Shown: positions 12,201 through 23,722 of the stretch, one piece after another | Layout of the letters: the number at the start of each line of letters is the position of its first letter | Position numbering within the stretch: position 1 is the stretch's first letter | NCBI GenBank assembly: GCA_006386115.1 | Contig: VFIW01000113.1 | Span: forward strand, 1 to 64,000 | Reading direction: 5' to 3' | From: Globisporangium splendens | Lineage: Eukaryota > Oomycota > Peronosporomycetes > Pythiales > Pythiaceae | DNA: 64,000 nt | The notes under the pieces: model-generated | Told to the model about the DNA's origin: nothing | Seen by the model: only the letters and a program-made list of their open reading frames with translations | Database searches by the model: none | Translations under genes and position numbers: made by a program

Positions 12201-12722
12201 CCGTTTGACAACATGGACAAGATGGGATGCGACTCGTGTTTGCATCCCACGTGCAAGCACTCGCTCACGCGCAACGGTGTCTTTATGTGCATCGGTGGAG
12301 GCGAGAATTCGGATGCGCAGCCATGTACTGGAACAATGGTGCTGGACGTGAACAGCAAGCCGAACTGGAAGATGGCGTGCAATACGTGCAACCTGTTGAT
12401 CAAATTCCAGACCTCGACCGCGCCGATCCACAATATCAAGACGAGGAAAGACGAAAGCTGCGATGCCTGTGGGTCTACGCCTCTCGAGGTCGAGTTCCAC
12501 AAAGACAAGTCGCCGCTGAAAGATGGCAGCACAACGTACATCGGCTGTGTGCTGTGCGACGATTTCCTGAACAGCCTGACGGAGATGAAGATGGGCCGCA
12601 TGAAGCACATCGATCTCGTTCGGCAAGGACGCGCGGGGCGCGGTCGTGGCCGAGGTCGTGGGAGGGGCCGTGGACGAGGCAGCGGACGGAAGGGCGGCAT
12701 GCTCTCGGTTGAAGAATTCTAG
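9231..12722 (+). CDS. TOP3B: DNA/RNA topoisomerase III-beta
   Basis: Eleven exons: 9231-9380, 9450-9580, 9685-9748, 9872-10027, 10109-10282, 10360-10467, 10563-10599, 10690-10772, 10874-11032, 11117-11307, 11381-12722; 864 residues in one frame, against 862 in human TOP3B. The Toprim domain starts with [14 protein letters not shown] and includes [17 protein letters not shown]. The type IA core has [24 protein letters not shown] [11 protein letters not shown] and the catalytic tyrosine in [11 protein letters not shown] (Tyr329). HHLQ-like DHPPITP and [13 protein letters not shown] also match TOP3B. C-terminal zinc ribbons (CGKC, CAAC, CPYC, CNTC, CDAC pairs) are followed by an RG-rich box at 12620-12690, the RNA-binding feature that separates III-beta from III-alpha. 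Expected role: relaxing negative supercoils and R-loops and acting on mRNA, usually with TDRD3, which is not seen in this window. Confidence 0.96.
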
Positions 12723-12972
12723 CAAGCACTTGTAAAGTCACCAAGTCAAATCAATCGAGTACAGGTGGATGGATGCACATAAAGTATTCATTCATTGGTC
12801 TCGTCGCATTTCACAAATACCACTGGACAATAATTTCTCTCTCTTTCCCTCGCATTCTTGATAGATGGCGGGACTTCAGGAGGGGGCTGCAAAACTTGAC
12901 GCACTGTATATTAATATGGCTTCAGTCCCATCGCGCTGACCGCTGTAGTGGACGAGCACAGGTCTAGATCCT

Positions 12973-15900
12973 TTACGATCCGCCGTTCGGCGCTTCGACT
13001 CGTGGTTCCACCTTCAACGAGCGCTGGAAGCACGCGTCAGCATCCGGATACTGCACCGAGGTGCAGATAAATTCCTGCACAGCACGATTCAGCACAACAC
13101 AAAATTGTGAGGAAGTGAATCGACCACCAAAAGTACAGACGGTAAGCATCACGTTCGTACCAGCACACGTTTGTCCGTTGGGAGCAAGTACGCAGCCTTC
13201 TGGAAACTCAAAAACCTGCTAATCAGACCGCCAATGGAGCGAATCTGTCGAGCCACAAAGAATGCGCTGCAGTCAGTTATCCAAACGGAAATGACGGCAT
13301 TTTCTCCTTTTTGCAAGGCGCACCTTTTTGAAGTTGATCAAGTCTTCCTCGATACGATCTGGGAACTCTTGAAGTGCAATAATATTCTGAATCACGACTC
13401 CCATGTACGGGATCAGAGGAGGGGTTCCTTCTTTTGTCAACTTGTTCAATGGTCTAAACGACATAAGGAGACCACATGTGAGCAAATGAAAGACCAACGG
13501 CATGCACTGTGTCGCATAGCTCATACCTTGCTCCTTTTTCAGTGTACAGCTTCAAATCGTGCCATAAATCGCGCGCTTGAGGTGACAATCTTCCCCACGT
13601 TTTCTTTAAACGGTAAATGGAAGAGTCATTGGTTGCATTCATCACCGCCATGAAGCCATCAAGGTTCTGCAAAGGATTCAGCAGCACAGCTGCAACCTAT
13701 CAGACAAAAAAGCACGAAATTCGAGTTAGCAGCGTATGATGCCGCGTTTAACTCTCCGCAATTGATATAGCAGCATAGTTTGTGGTGAGGTACCTTCACG
13801 AAGTAAGATAAAATCTCGGCACGTTGATCCACATCGTCCCGTGAAAGAATCTGGCTGACTACCCACACTGAAATGTGGTTGTGAAGCAATCGCACGCGCT
13901 GGTAAGCTGGCGTTTTCTCGACACATTTTTTCGAGGCCAAAATCTCAGTCACTACAAAGTAGCAGAAACAATACAGCCATGTAGGTAAATGCAGGTACTT
14001 GAAGTACGCAAAGTGTGGAAGGCCGAATACTGTTGATCGCACCTTTGACCTTGCTGAACAAATAGTGCTGAAACAGAGTGATTTGTTGCGCGATAACGCT
14101 AGCGTCGATGTCCAATATCCTGCGGATTCATTCAACAAACAAGGGAGATCAGAGACCAGCAGTACACGTATCGTTATGAGCACCACAAATACGTACCACG
14201 GTCGGCTTCCTCGATCGAACTGGAGCGATCGACTCACACCACGCGGTTGCCATGGCGTGATCGTATTAGCCGATGGTTCATACAGGACCGGATCGTTCTC
14301 CTCTGCTTTGACAACAAAAGACATTTTTGCATCTCCAGTCCACAACCCGGCAACGGATAGGCGTCGGCGCGTACTCTGCGAAATGATTTCAATCCCCGTC
14401 GCCGTCGCAAACAGGTCGTCGTCTAAAAACTTCAAGCTTGGGTCACTTTGCTTCGCTGAGCACAGGAAATGTTTCAGCGACATGTAGTCGTCTTCGCAAA
14501 ACGATAGAGTCTGGAACTCTTGCATGCGTTGCATCCGGCAAGCCTCCACATATAATGGTAGCAGAGACGCACTGAGCCATTGCGCGCATTGCGGGTCATC
14601 ATCAATAGTGAATGGGAAAAGCTCCTCGCAAAATACGCTGATGTAGTCGCAGGCTTCCATGTCTCTCTCCACCTTGTGTTTCAGGTTCTCCACTAGCCTG
14701 TTTAGGGCATGAAGCACCATTCGCCGAACGTAGAACCCTTTCACTGTACCCTCGTGTTGTTTCAGCAGCTCCTACAAGTAGTCCATGTTAACAAAACATG
14801 CAACATCATCACGATACATAAAACAAGCAGTCTTACCCGAAGGATGTCGACCATTTCTCGATAATATCCACCGTACTCGCAATACCAGATCAACGCATCC
14901 ACTTCATCCAAACGATAGCGGTCGGACTGCAACAGTAAGCTGGCAATTGAGTTGAACGTTCCAGCGACAATTTCTGTCGCCCCATCCCGTTCTTCGGTGA
15001 CAATGTCTCCTGACACTACAGCCTCTCCGCTAACGCTCTTGCACCCTTCTAGCGACATCGGGATATCTTCTTGTTCATCGTCATCTTCGTCTGTATCGTC
15101 ATCGTCACCGTTCTCGTCATCATCATCTTGCTCTGTTGCGCTGCTCGACATGTCTGAAGGGCGATTCAGTACTGCCATCGAATTAGCCGTATCACCAAAA
15201 ATGTCTCGAATCTCTCCCACAGCATTATCGCCCATTTTCTCCAGCATGTAGTCATAAATCTCGGGACCGCCATACAGAGCAGCGTAATGCAGAGGAAGTC
15301 GGTACAATGAACACACAGCTTCCTTGTCGGCGCCAATCTCCAAGAAAAAATCAATCGTATCAACCACCGACGACTCATCAACGTGAGTGCTGCTACTTCG
15401 GAGATCCGAGATGTGAGTCTTTTGCTTCGACGCAGCCGTTCTCCCACTGGGTGTCAGTCCGTGTCCCTTTGCTACAGCCACCATCAAAGGTGTCAGTCCT
15501 TCATTTGTTCTTGTTTCAATGTCGCATCCTTTCTCCACCAGTATTTTACAAATGTCTCTATGGGCAATCCCAGCAGCAAAGTGAAGTGCCGACTCGCCAC
15601 GCAATGTATAGATGTCGACTTGGACCCCGTAGTCTAAAAGTGCTTCGACCACCTCGTATCTTCCTTCTCGAGATGCCAGCGCCAACGCGTTCATTCCGCT
15701 CTTCCAGTTTCTTGCATTCAGATCCAAATGGCCATCCGCTTCAATCAACACGTCGATACCGTGCAGACATCCTTTCTCTGCCAGGAGCATCAGTGGCGTG
15801 TTTCCGTAAATATCGACAGCTTCCAATTCTGCGCCATGGGCCAACAGCTTCTTGATAATCATCACAATCTTGTCGGCTGGACGGAACGAACCGTTCGTAT

Positions 15901-18665
15901 TGGCACCATTTCGCAATGTAGTTCCCGCAACAGCAGACGATGCAGAAAAAGCCGACGAGGCTGAAGAGAGAGTGCATGGCGCGCCGACCATGTGCAGCGC
16001 AGTTCGCCCATATTCTCCGATAGCCTTCACCTTCGCACCGTGCTGCAAGATGTAGGACACCACATTGAAGTGGAGAGCACTCACTGCCACATGCAATGGA
16101 GTATTGCCTCCACATTCGTAAGCCACGTAGTTGACATCCGCTCCATTCGCAAGAAGCATCTGGACACTCATCACATCACCACGCTGGCACGCGTGAATAA
16201 GCGCAACATTCCACAACGATTTGTTCGATGTGAGAATCTTGAAGTAGCTGTTCCCAGGAATAAACGCCAACCGATGCGGATGCGTCGACTCTTTGAGCAA
16301 CGTCATGATATCTTGGAATGGCCACAGAACAACACTTTGCCCGTTGATTGTCACGAGCACGGACCCGCGCGTGATTGTGGAGCCGACCGTCGAATAGCCG
16401 TGCGACGAAACAGTCTGCACAATTGCACCGTACCGATACGTTGGCTCGACCTCAAACTCGAGAACCCGACGCCAGTCGCCATCAATCGAAAGCGTGATCT
16501 GGTCTTTGAAGATATCTTCCAACACTGCAGGAATGCTCACATTGCTGATAAAGTCGACTGCATGGTTCAAAATGCTCAGGGCAGCGCCATCGTCCAGTGA
16601 TCCGCCGACAGCCCATGATCCGTTCAGCTCTGTGAGCAGCGTTTTCAGCGAAAGTAAATTCTCCAACCCACTGTTCGCAAGAACGTACGTGAAAATCGGA
16701 ATGATGTCGTCGGTCTCGAGAGGTTCGGCATCAGCCACCATGTTGTGCTCTTCGCCAAACGTAGCTTGAATCGTGCTGACAGTGTTCATCAGTACATCAT
16801 ACTTTGAAGATGGAAGTGCGAGGTGACCGATCTGCGCAAGTACTTTCGATGCTTTGCGCCATTCTTTCCACGAGATCTGATGCAGCGGAATGCTGTAGAA
16901 CGTTTGATCTTTGCCCTGAAGCCAGCGCACTTTTCGGTTAATCGAAGAGTCATCTTCCTGGAAAGCTCGACGCATGAACACGTAGATAGAGTCTTGCAGC
17001 GGTGTAAACAGCACTTCTTCTACATGGCGCGAGACCGCTGACCGAATATCACTCAGCGCCATGGAAGGAAGCTGCCGCGCGCTCGATGATGAGTCCCCTT
17101 GCCTTGTTTCTTCCAGGTGCTTCAATATCCGATTCGCATGATCTTTCATGATCGAGTTGGTGAGCGAGGCGTGGAAATCCCGGAACTGACGCAATGCACT
17201 TGGGCTACGGCATTCAAAGGACTTGACGAAACTCTTACACTTGACAGATTCGGGAGACTTGGACGTATGCAGCAAGCGACGCAACTCAGCGACAATACGA
17301 ATACTGCGATCATCCATCGCACCCGCAGTCATCCCGCCAGGGTGAAGGCCACCTGCAGCAGCCGTGCCAATAGCCGATGTAGCAAACTCTCCTGTACCTC
17401 CACACAAACTCTGCAAGTGGCAAACCCAGGCAGTCACGTCTTCGTCGCCGGTGCCCTGGCAAATAAACGACATGTCACCTCTCGCCACTTTAAAACAGTA
17501 CGGTCGCTTGGACTCGTGCGGCTCCAAAAAACGAACGATCAGCGGCCCGTCTTGCAAATGCACCTCTCCTCGCAGCTTCGCAAAGTTTGTGCCTTTGTAG
17601 TACTGAAGCGTTGCCGAAAATTCCCCAGTGCTCGTATTCGTGCGCTTGACCAGCACGAAGAAACGGCGCTTCCACGTTTTCCTGTGTAAAAACAAACAAG
17701 GATAAAACCGTCAGCGAACCTCCACCATCCCTAGCTACACGTCATGCATCGTAAAGCACATACATGATGTCGGCCTGCTTGTACAGCCAGCCACTGCGGA
17801 CCAGTTGTTTATCCACACTAATTGACGACGCTTTTCTCGAAATGAGCGATCCACTGCTTGAATTCGAGGTGAGCTCCGTCGGCTGCGACGACATGCGCAG
17901 CAACGTCTCGGGGTCAGGCACATGCGGTGACTTCTTCACTCTCGATTTTTTCCGCTTCGTCACCTTCCGAGACGATTCACGCCACGAAAACTTCCTCGAA
18001 CCCATGGGTCGCTGCCGCATCGCTTTATCGAATGCCTGCGCATCTTCAATAGTCTGCAGCACGGGGACATAATCGTCTTCATTGAACTGGTCATCGTCGC
18101 CATCGTCGTCGTCGTCGTCGTCACTGTCCTCGCCGCCCACGATAATATCCTCGCCATCATCATCATCGTCGTCATCCCCGTCGAAATCCGAATGGAACGC
18201 GCCATCCCTCGTCGCCTCCAGCACAGGAATGTCGTCTTCTTTCTGTCCATTGCTCGTGATCGTGACGACAACGGGCTGCGGCGTCGACTTTTGCGGGGCC
18301 AGCGCGGGCATCGGGATCGCCGTCGGCGCCGTCGTGTAGACGCCGTTAGTGGTCACCATAGCGCCATTTTTCTGCGGACGCGCGTTGAAGTCGGGGATCT
18401 CGTCCATGAGGAACGCGCTGAAGCTCACATTCGCCGACGACGACGGCGTCATCACGCCTCCGCCGTTCGTCTGCCTGCTGCTGTTCGCGCTACTCGTTCG
18501 GGAGCTCGCGCGCGCCATGCTCTTCGCGTCCAGAGGGATCGATGGCGAGCCGAGGCGCGAGTGCGTCTGCTGGTGTGTTTCTGGCTTTTGCTGGCCTCGT
18601 GGCAGCCCTGAGAGCGAGCGCGACCGCGTCAACGAGAGCGGTGTTGGGAGACTCGCCGCGTGCAT
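12973..18665 (-). CDS. PH-VPS9-ankyrin-RasGEF multidomain exchange factor
   Basis: Nine exons in transcript order: 18665-17764, 17681-14837, 14771-14197, 14119-14043, 13951-13794, 13696-13527, 13453-~13324, 13266-13161, 13074-12973; about 1,688 residues. Order: disordered Ser-rich head with an Asp-rich run; PH domain (about 290-395; LVRSGWLYKQADIMKTWKRR crosses intron 1); helical bundle and VPS9 domain (about 510-690; ETDDIIPIFTYVLANSGLEN), the Rab5-family exchange module; a PDZ-like stretch (GSVLVTINGQSV); ankyrin repeats (about 800-1110); a second acidic run; RasGEF catalytic domain (about 1290-1660; LDIDASVIAQQITLFQHYLF, HNHISVWVVSQIL, YRLKKTWGRL, LIPYMGVVIQNI) ending in RSLKVEPR. Known VPS9-ankyrin proteins such as VARP lack a RasGEF domain. 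The exon 7/8 join keeps frame only with a donor two bases downstream (GT|GCGCCT) or a one-base indel. A later ATG at 18518 is possible. Confidence 0.83.
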
Positions 18666-18717
18666 ACACGTCTGCGCGAGCGCTTCTATATGGACAGACG
18701 CAGAGGGAGGGATATCG

Positions 18718-18739
18718 CTCTCTCTCTCTCTCTCTCTCT
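18718..18739. repeat. (CT)n microsatellite
   Basis: A pure CT run of about 22 nt, roughly 50 nt upstream of the exchange-factor ATG; on the transcript strand it is an AG run. Confidence 0.9.
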
Positions 18740-18858
18740 GTCGCGTGGCCTTCCTCTCCGTGTATATGACGCAATGTATACGCGGACGCGCGGGGTTTCC
18801 CTTTGCTTCAGTTGGCGGAATGCGAACAATAGACGACTGACGGTACTGTACCGCTGCT

Positions 18859-18929
18859 GTGTGTGTGTGTGTTTGTTCGCGCTCTCCTATTGGCGAGAAA
18901 GAGAAAAGAGAGAGAGAGAGAGAGAGAGA
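18859..18929. repeat. (GT)n and (AG)n microsatellites
   Basis: A GT run (about 18859-18872) and an AG run (18907-18929) lie close together in the same upstream region. Confidence 0.85.
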
Positions 18930-20823
18930 CAGGTGAAAGAAAAAGGGGAAAGAAGAACAATTGCAGTTTGGCCTCTCTATTCATACGCAGTAGTATAGAT
19001 AGGAAGTGAAAGGCTATTAGGTTGGATGCGAAATTTAGTGTTTGCACTAATAGTCTCGGGTATATTGATGCGATCGTTTTTGACAAGGTACTTGAAAGAA
19101 CAATGAGTGAAAATGGAGGTAGAGGGAGGTTTCTTTCTCGACGCGGACGATAAAGGGAGGAGACTGCAAAGGTTGTGCGAAGGTCGTGCACGAAACATAA
19201 CGTTGTCTTTAAATACGGGCTGCATTCGTGATCACAAGACTCGTTTCCGTCAATAAAGTGGGTCAAACATTGAATGACCCGGAGAAACGAGCAACCCAAC
19301 TGGTGGTTTCAGGTTTTCGCAATGCGACGGCAACGATTAGGAAGACGAGACGTAAACAGAAAGAAAGAATTCGCAACGGTTCAGTAGTTTGTCCATGACA
19401 AGTGGACGTTAGTTACCCATTACTGCACTCACCTCTAGCGTTGCATTGACGCAAATGAATGAAAGGCTGCGCTAGCTTGTACACCACAACGACGACATAT
19501 CTCTCAGGTGCCAATGAAATCTGGCAACGATAGATACTTCGAAGTGTGAGACTCCGGTACAGCTACAAAATGGACTCTCGATGTAAGAAGTGACACAGTG
19601 CGGTGCACGACAAAATCTACGCATGCACCGTGTGGTCTCTGTCAACCCCTCGCTTCTGGTTCGTGCGTCACGCCAACCAGTTGTATCTATGTCTAGAACA
19701 GGTTCCAAGTTGCGATGGGTCAAATTACGAAAAATGCGTGCACATTTGTAAACTCCAACCTCGAGCGACGAACACTCCAGAGAGGTTATGAGACTTGAGA
19801 CCGTCACAAACGGACTACCCAGGTGCTTCCAGCGTAATTAAGCACGAAGAATCGCATCTGTGTGTGGTTGTCCTACCGTGTATCCCCGCTTCTGATTCTT
19901 GCGTTATGAAACTTGCGTCACACCAGCCCAGCCAAAACGCTGTGCAAGCTGTCTTGAGACTGCAGAAATAGTGAACCGACCGCCATCAGAATGCTGTATG
20001 TTGATAGTGTGCCGTGCATCGCTGGAACACACGGAGATTTACTTCTCACATGGAAAAACTTGCTGGACTCACGAGCACTTGAGATTTTCGCGATTGCACA
20101 TGGTCGCGCAATCAAAGCACCAGAAACGCTGAGTCTGCACTTTATTTCCATGATGACAGATGCAATCCTAAAAAATCCTCTTTGCAATCATTGATATTAT
20201 ATCTTTGGTGTTGGTAACTCGTCTGTCTTCCAACAACCAGTGACGTGGCACCAGGTGCTCTTCGGCCGCGACCTCCCATTACGTCGGCAATGAAAAAGAA
20301 AAAGAGTAAGTTTTTGTTCAGTTGTGAAAATGTTTTTAGACCAAGTATCCTAGGACAAGTGTCATGACAAGATTTTCGGTAAAGGGTGGTCGCTTTCCTC
20401 CCTGAAATGTCTTTTGCTCGGTCGACAGCCTCGGACCGATGTATCGATAGATCACAGCTGACAGCGCTTGTCTCTGTCTCTCGCCCCCTTTAACAAATCG
20501 ATATCGACTTATTAGACTGTTCGCATTCATGCGCTCATGTGACAGACCCAGATGAAGGATTCGATATGCACCCATTCATTTATTACCTGCTGACCGAGCG
20601 AGTGGCCAGACACGAACATGCCATCTATATATTCAAAGGGTATCACCCTTTCATCTCTCTCTCTTTCTGATAAAACTTTCTCGCTAGGTCCTTCTGCTGA
20701 TGCAAATCTCGCTGATGGTGGAGTAAGTCTACGTCTTAAAGCGAACGCTTAGAATGACTTCAGCGCCGTCGTAGCTGCTCCACAACCAACATAACAACGA
20801 CGGTTAACTCTCAAAAGCATGCG

Positions 20824-22334
20824 TCAGTCAAAAACTATAGAATGCGAAAACCCACCAATGTCTACGATATCCGAGGACGCGTTGCTGGCGTAGTGCTGCG
20901 TCAGGTGGTCGAGCGCGAACTGTTGCACGCGCTCGTTCAGACCGGCATCGTCAGCCTCAGGCTTGTAGTTGCGGTGCGCGGCGATCGCCTTTGTGCACGC
21001 CAAGAGCCCGATGAAGCCACGAACGTTCTTGTGCTTGTTGATCTCGAGCGAGTGCGAGTAGTGCTTGCGCGCCACGCGTAGGTTGTCCAAACCGCCAATG
21101 GTCGAGTAGATCTATACGCATAAGCAAGTTAGAAATGAGCTGATCGATCAATCCAATAGCGCTGGAAAAAAGACGACGGCGCCACGTACGTCAGCAAGGC
21201 GGCTGTGGAAGATCGCGTCCATAGGGTTCAGCAGAATGAGCTCTTCGTAGCAGAAGGCACCGTAACGGTACGCGCCAATCGATAAATACGTCTCCGCCAG
21301 CTCCAACCACTGCACACGCACAAAAAGTCAACAACCCGACCATCATTCCCACGACATTTACTCAAATAACAAACGCACAGCAGCTTGGTCGGTCTGGAAG
21401 TTGCGCAGGTAGTCGTTGAGCGCGACGATCATGTCCTGAGTCTTCTTTTGCGCCTTGAGGATCGCGATCTTGCGCTTGCTCATCAGCGCATTCGCCGGGT
21501 TGCCCTTGAGCACTTCGTCGTAGATCTCCTCAGCCTTGGCGTACTCGCCGCGTTGTTCCTATTTCGTAACATTCCAGGCAGGCAAGTTCATATTGATCGT
21601 AAGGATTCGATGGCACTCGAGCCAAACTAGTCAGCGATGCGTACCAACTGCATGCCTTCGAGACGCGCCACACGCGAGCTCCTCGGGAATTGCGCCTTAA
21701 GCGGCTACATACACGGCCAAACCAGATCATACAATGAACCACATGCTCTGTTAGATATTCATCAAGCAGGGCAAATGCCTCAATGACAGCCTCCAGACAA
21801 CCGCACCTTGAAGCACAACTGTGTTTCACACAATCCGACACAGCAAGTCGCCAAATACGCAAAGAAGCACATGGCGTTGTCGTGTGCATCACGTAAACAG
21901 AGAGCAACATAATAATAAAAAGTAAAAAAATGGTCAAACGCATGCACAAACTAGCAAAGACGAGCAACGACACTTACGTCAGCGAGCTCGTCGTCATGCA
22001 GATCCAGCGCCGCGACAAACACCTGCTCATAGATCGCCCAGACTACCAAGTACAGACACACATAAGTACCCATTAGCATCCGCATTAAACACACACTCCC
22101 TCTATACAAAAGCCCGAATATAGATAGAGCGCAACGACGCCATCATCAACAACACATACTGTCACTGCCGAGACGCCAGCTGTGGTTCTGCACGAGCAGC
22201 TTGCCGAACTTGGCGACCACGCGCGGCACGCACAGCTTCTCCTTGCGCACGTACTGCAGCAGCTCCATGCACGCGTCGTAGCTGCGCGCGCGCTCGGCCA
22301 GCGCCACCTTAGTCTCCAGCTCCGCTGCTCCCAT
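20824..22334 (-). CDS. EMC2: ER membrane protein complex subunit 2
   Basis: Six exons in transcript order: 22334-22160, 22042-21978, 21704-21645, 21558-21379, 21309-21190, 21111-20824; 295 residues in one frame (human EMC2: 297). It is an all-helical TPR protein. Family signatures include VWAIYEQVFVAALDLHDDEL, QFPRSSRVARLEGMQ, KGNPANALMSKRKIAILKAQ, WLELAETYLSIGAYRYGAFC and YEELILLNPMDAIFHSRLAD. EMC2 is the cytosolic scaffold of the EMC insertase, which places tail-anchored and polytopic proteins into the ER membrane. There is no membrane segment, as expected. The last exon reads through a possible GT donor at IVDIG to a stop eight codons later; the short form is used. The gene for EMC1 lies 33 kb away on the same strand. 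Confidence 0.95.
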
Positions 22335-22454
22335 TTCGCTCTTGTTCTACGTGCTGGAGTGTGGGAGGGCGGTACTTGAGGGAGAAGATGAGGGGGTGCC
22401 TCTGTAAGCGCATAACAGGATGGCAGATCCCTCTACTAGTGCATATTGAACCAA

Positions 22455-23543
22455 TCAAAAGAAGGTAGGTGGAGCAATCTTTGTGGTGAACAAAAACAAG
22501 GTGTGCAGTGCAATATATGCATCAAACAAGGTGCAATATGCAACCATGCACCAAAACAAGGGATATCCTCCTTTGCAAGTAAAATGTAGGCAATCTTCTG
22601 TGACCTGCGTGAAGAGCACCTGCTCCACAGATCTCTGGTTCAGGTCATCGAACAAGCGCTTCCAGGTCTTGATCGTGCGCTCGTTCTTGGAGTTGACGCT
22701 CCACTCGATCACGCGCGCTCGTTGTGGGAAATCCGCGAATCCGTACGCCTGACCCAAACCACCTCCTCCACCATAACCGAGTTGGATTCCCTTTCGTCTC
22801 AAGCAGTAGTCGTTGACATGGTCGTGGCCAGCAAACATGGCTTTCACTTCGTTCCTCTCCACAAGCACCGAGAACAGCTCGGGCAGGATATTCGACGATG
22901 AGACCTCTTCGCTCTTCTCGCCATTGACCAAGTTCGCGTCAACAGAGGCGTCGTAATTGTACTCTTGGAGTGGGATGTGGAAGAACATGATTGCAGGATT
23001 GAGCGGTTCCTGCGAGTCTTTCTGTGCTGCCAAGGACAGTTCCCGATAATACGCGACCTGGGTTGGTTTGACCCAGTCGTAGAGTGTACTCACGTTTGGG
23101 TACGTTGCTCTGTTTGGGCACCCGCCCGAGTCTAAGAAGTACATCTGGAGCACAGAATCCCCCGCTTGACCCCACGCACCTGTAGCAGGAGCGCGCACGC
23201 TCAATTGATAGTTCCCCACACCACCGACTGTCGTCGGACCACGCTGTGTATACGACTTGCACTTTTCCATCACCATCTCAAGTATTTTCTCACGGGGAAA
23301 CCCGTTTTCATCGTCGTGGTTGCCGAGGATGGCAGCAAACGGGATCTTTCGGTCCTGGACACCCTGTGTCATCGCATCGATCGCCGCTTGATGAGTCTCC
23401 GATGAAAAAGTCTCAACGTTATCGCCTGAGAACACGACAAAGTCGGGCTGCTCCAGATCCAGTAGCGCGTTCACAAACTTGGTCGTAAGCACCTCGGTGC
23501 ACGGGAGGTTCTTATCGGTAGCTTGTGCTGAGTGTGAGAGCAA
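22455..23543 (-). pseudogene. PAP29-like phosphatase copy 3, 5'-truncated
   Basis: The frame begins mid-domain at NLPCTEVLTTKFVNALLDLEQ and includes FVVFSGDN, ILGNHDDENG, FFHIPLQEY and AGHDHVNDY, all well conserved. The signal peptide and the first metal-binding box (ADLH) are missing, and the frame has no ATG before MTQGVQDRK. Immediately upstream the DNA is the 3' flank of copy 4. A weak trace (EILKFRCL, near 23600) could be the decayed ILQLADL strand in another frame. The C-terminus also differs from the GPI-like tails of the other copies. Without a metal ligand and a signal peptide it should not make a normal secreted enzyme. A distant spliced 5' exon is possible but no splice pair was found. 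Confidence 0.75.
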
Positions 23544-23722
23544 GGCAGTAGTCGCTACTTGATCAGGACGTTCGCTTTGCTTGGCTCAAACAGCGGAACT
23601 TCAGTATCTCCAACAACTGAATCAACTGTAACGCAATGATCTTGGCAAAAATATCGTGTTTATATACATCATCAAGAGCATCGAGCATATGCGAAAGCAC
23701 TCCAAAATCTCGCTCTCCTTCC

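Larger units (their letters stand above)
18666..20823. other. 2.2-kb intergenic with simple repeats
   Basis: The first 300 nt, upstream of the exchange-factor start, hold three dinucleotide runs. The rest is AT-richer with only short unconvincing reading frames on both strands and no tRNA-like fold. It should include the exchange-factor promoter and the 3' region of the EMC2 gene. Confidence 0.5.

Noticed and set aside
11322..12725. 467-codon antisense frame over the last TOP3B exon
   Set aside because: The sense strand encodes an unmistakable TOP3B C-terminus; the antisense product is low-complexity Arg/Leu/His-rich shadow.
18666..20823. Several 60-160-codon frames (for example 18808-19299 minus and 20336-20575 minus)
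   Set aside because: Low-complexity or random composition, no splice partners and no recognisable family.
22455..23543. Copy 3 as an intact phosphatase starting near 23543
   Set aside because: The codon there is TTG, no signal peptide is present and the first metal-binding box is missing.
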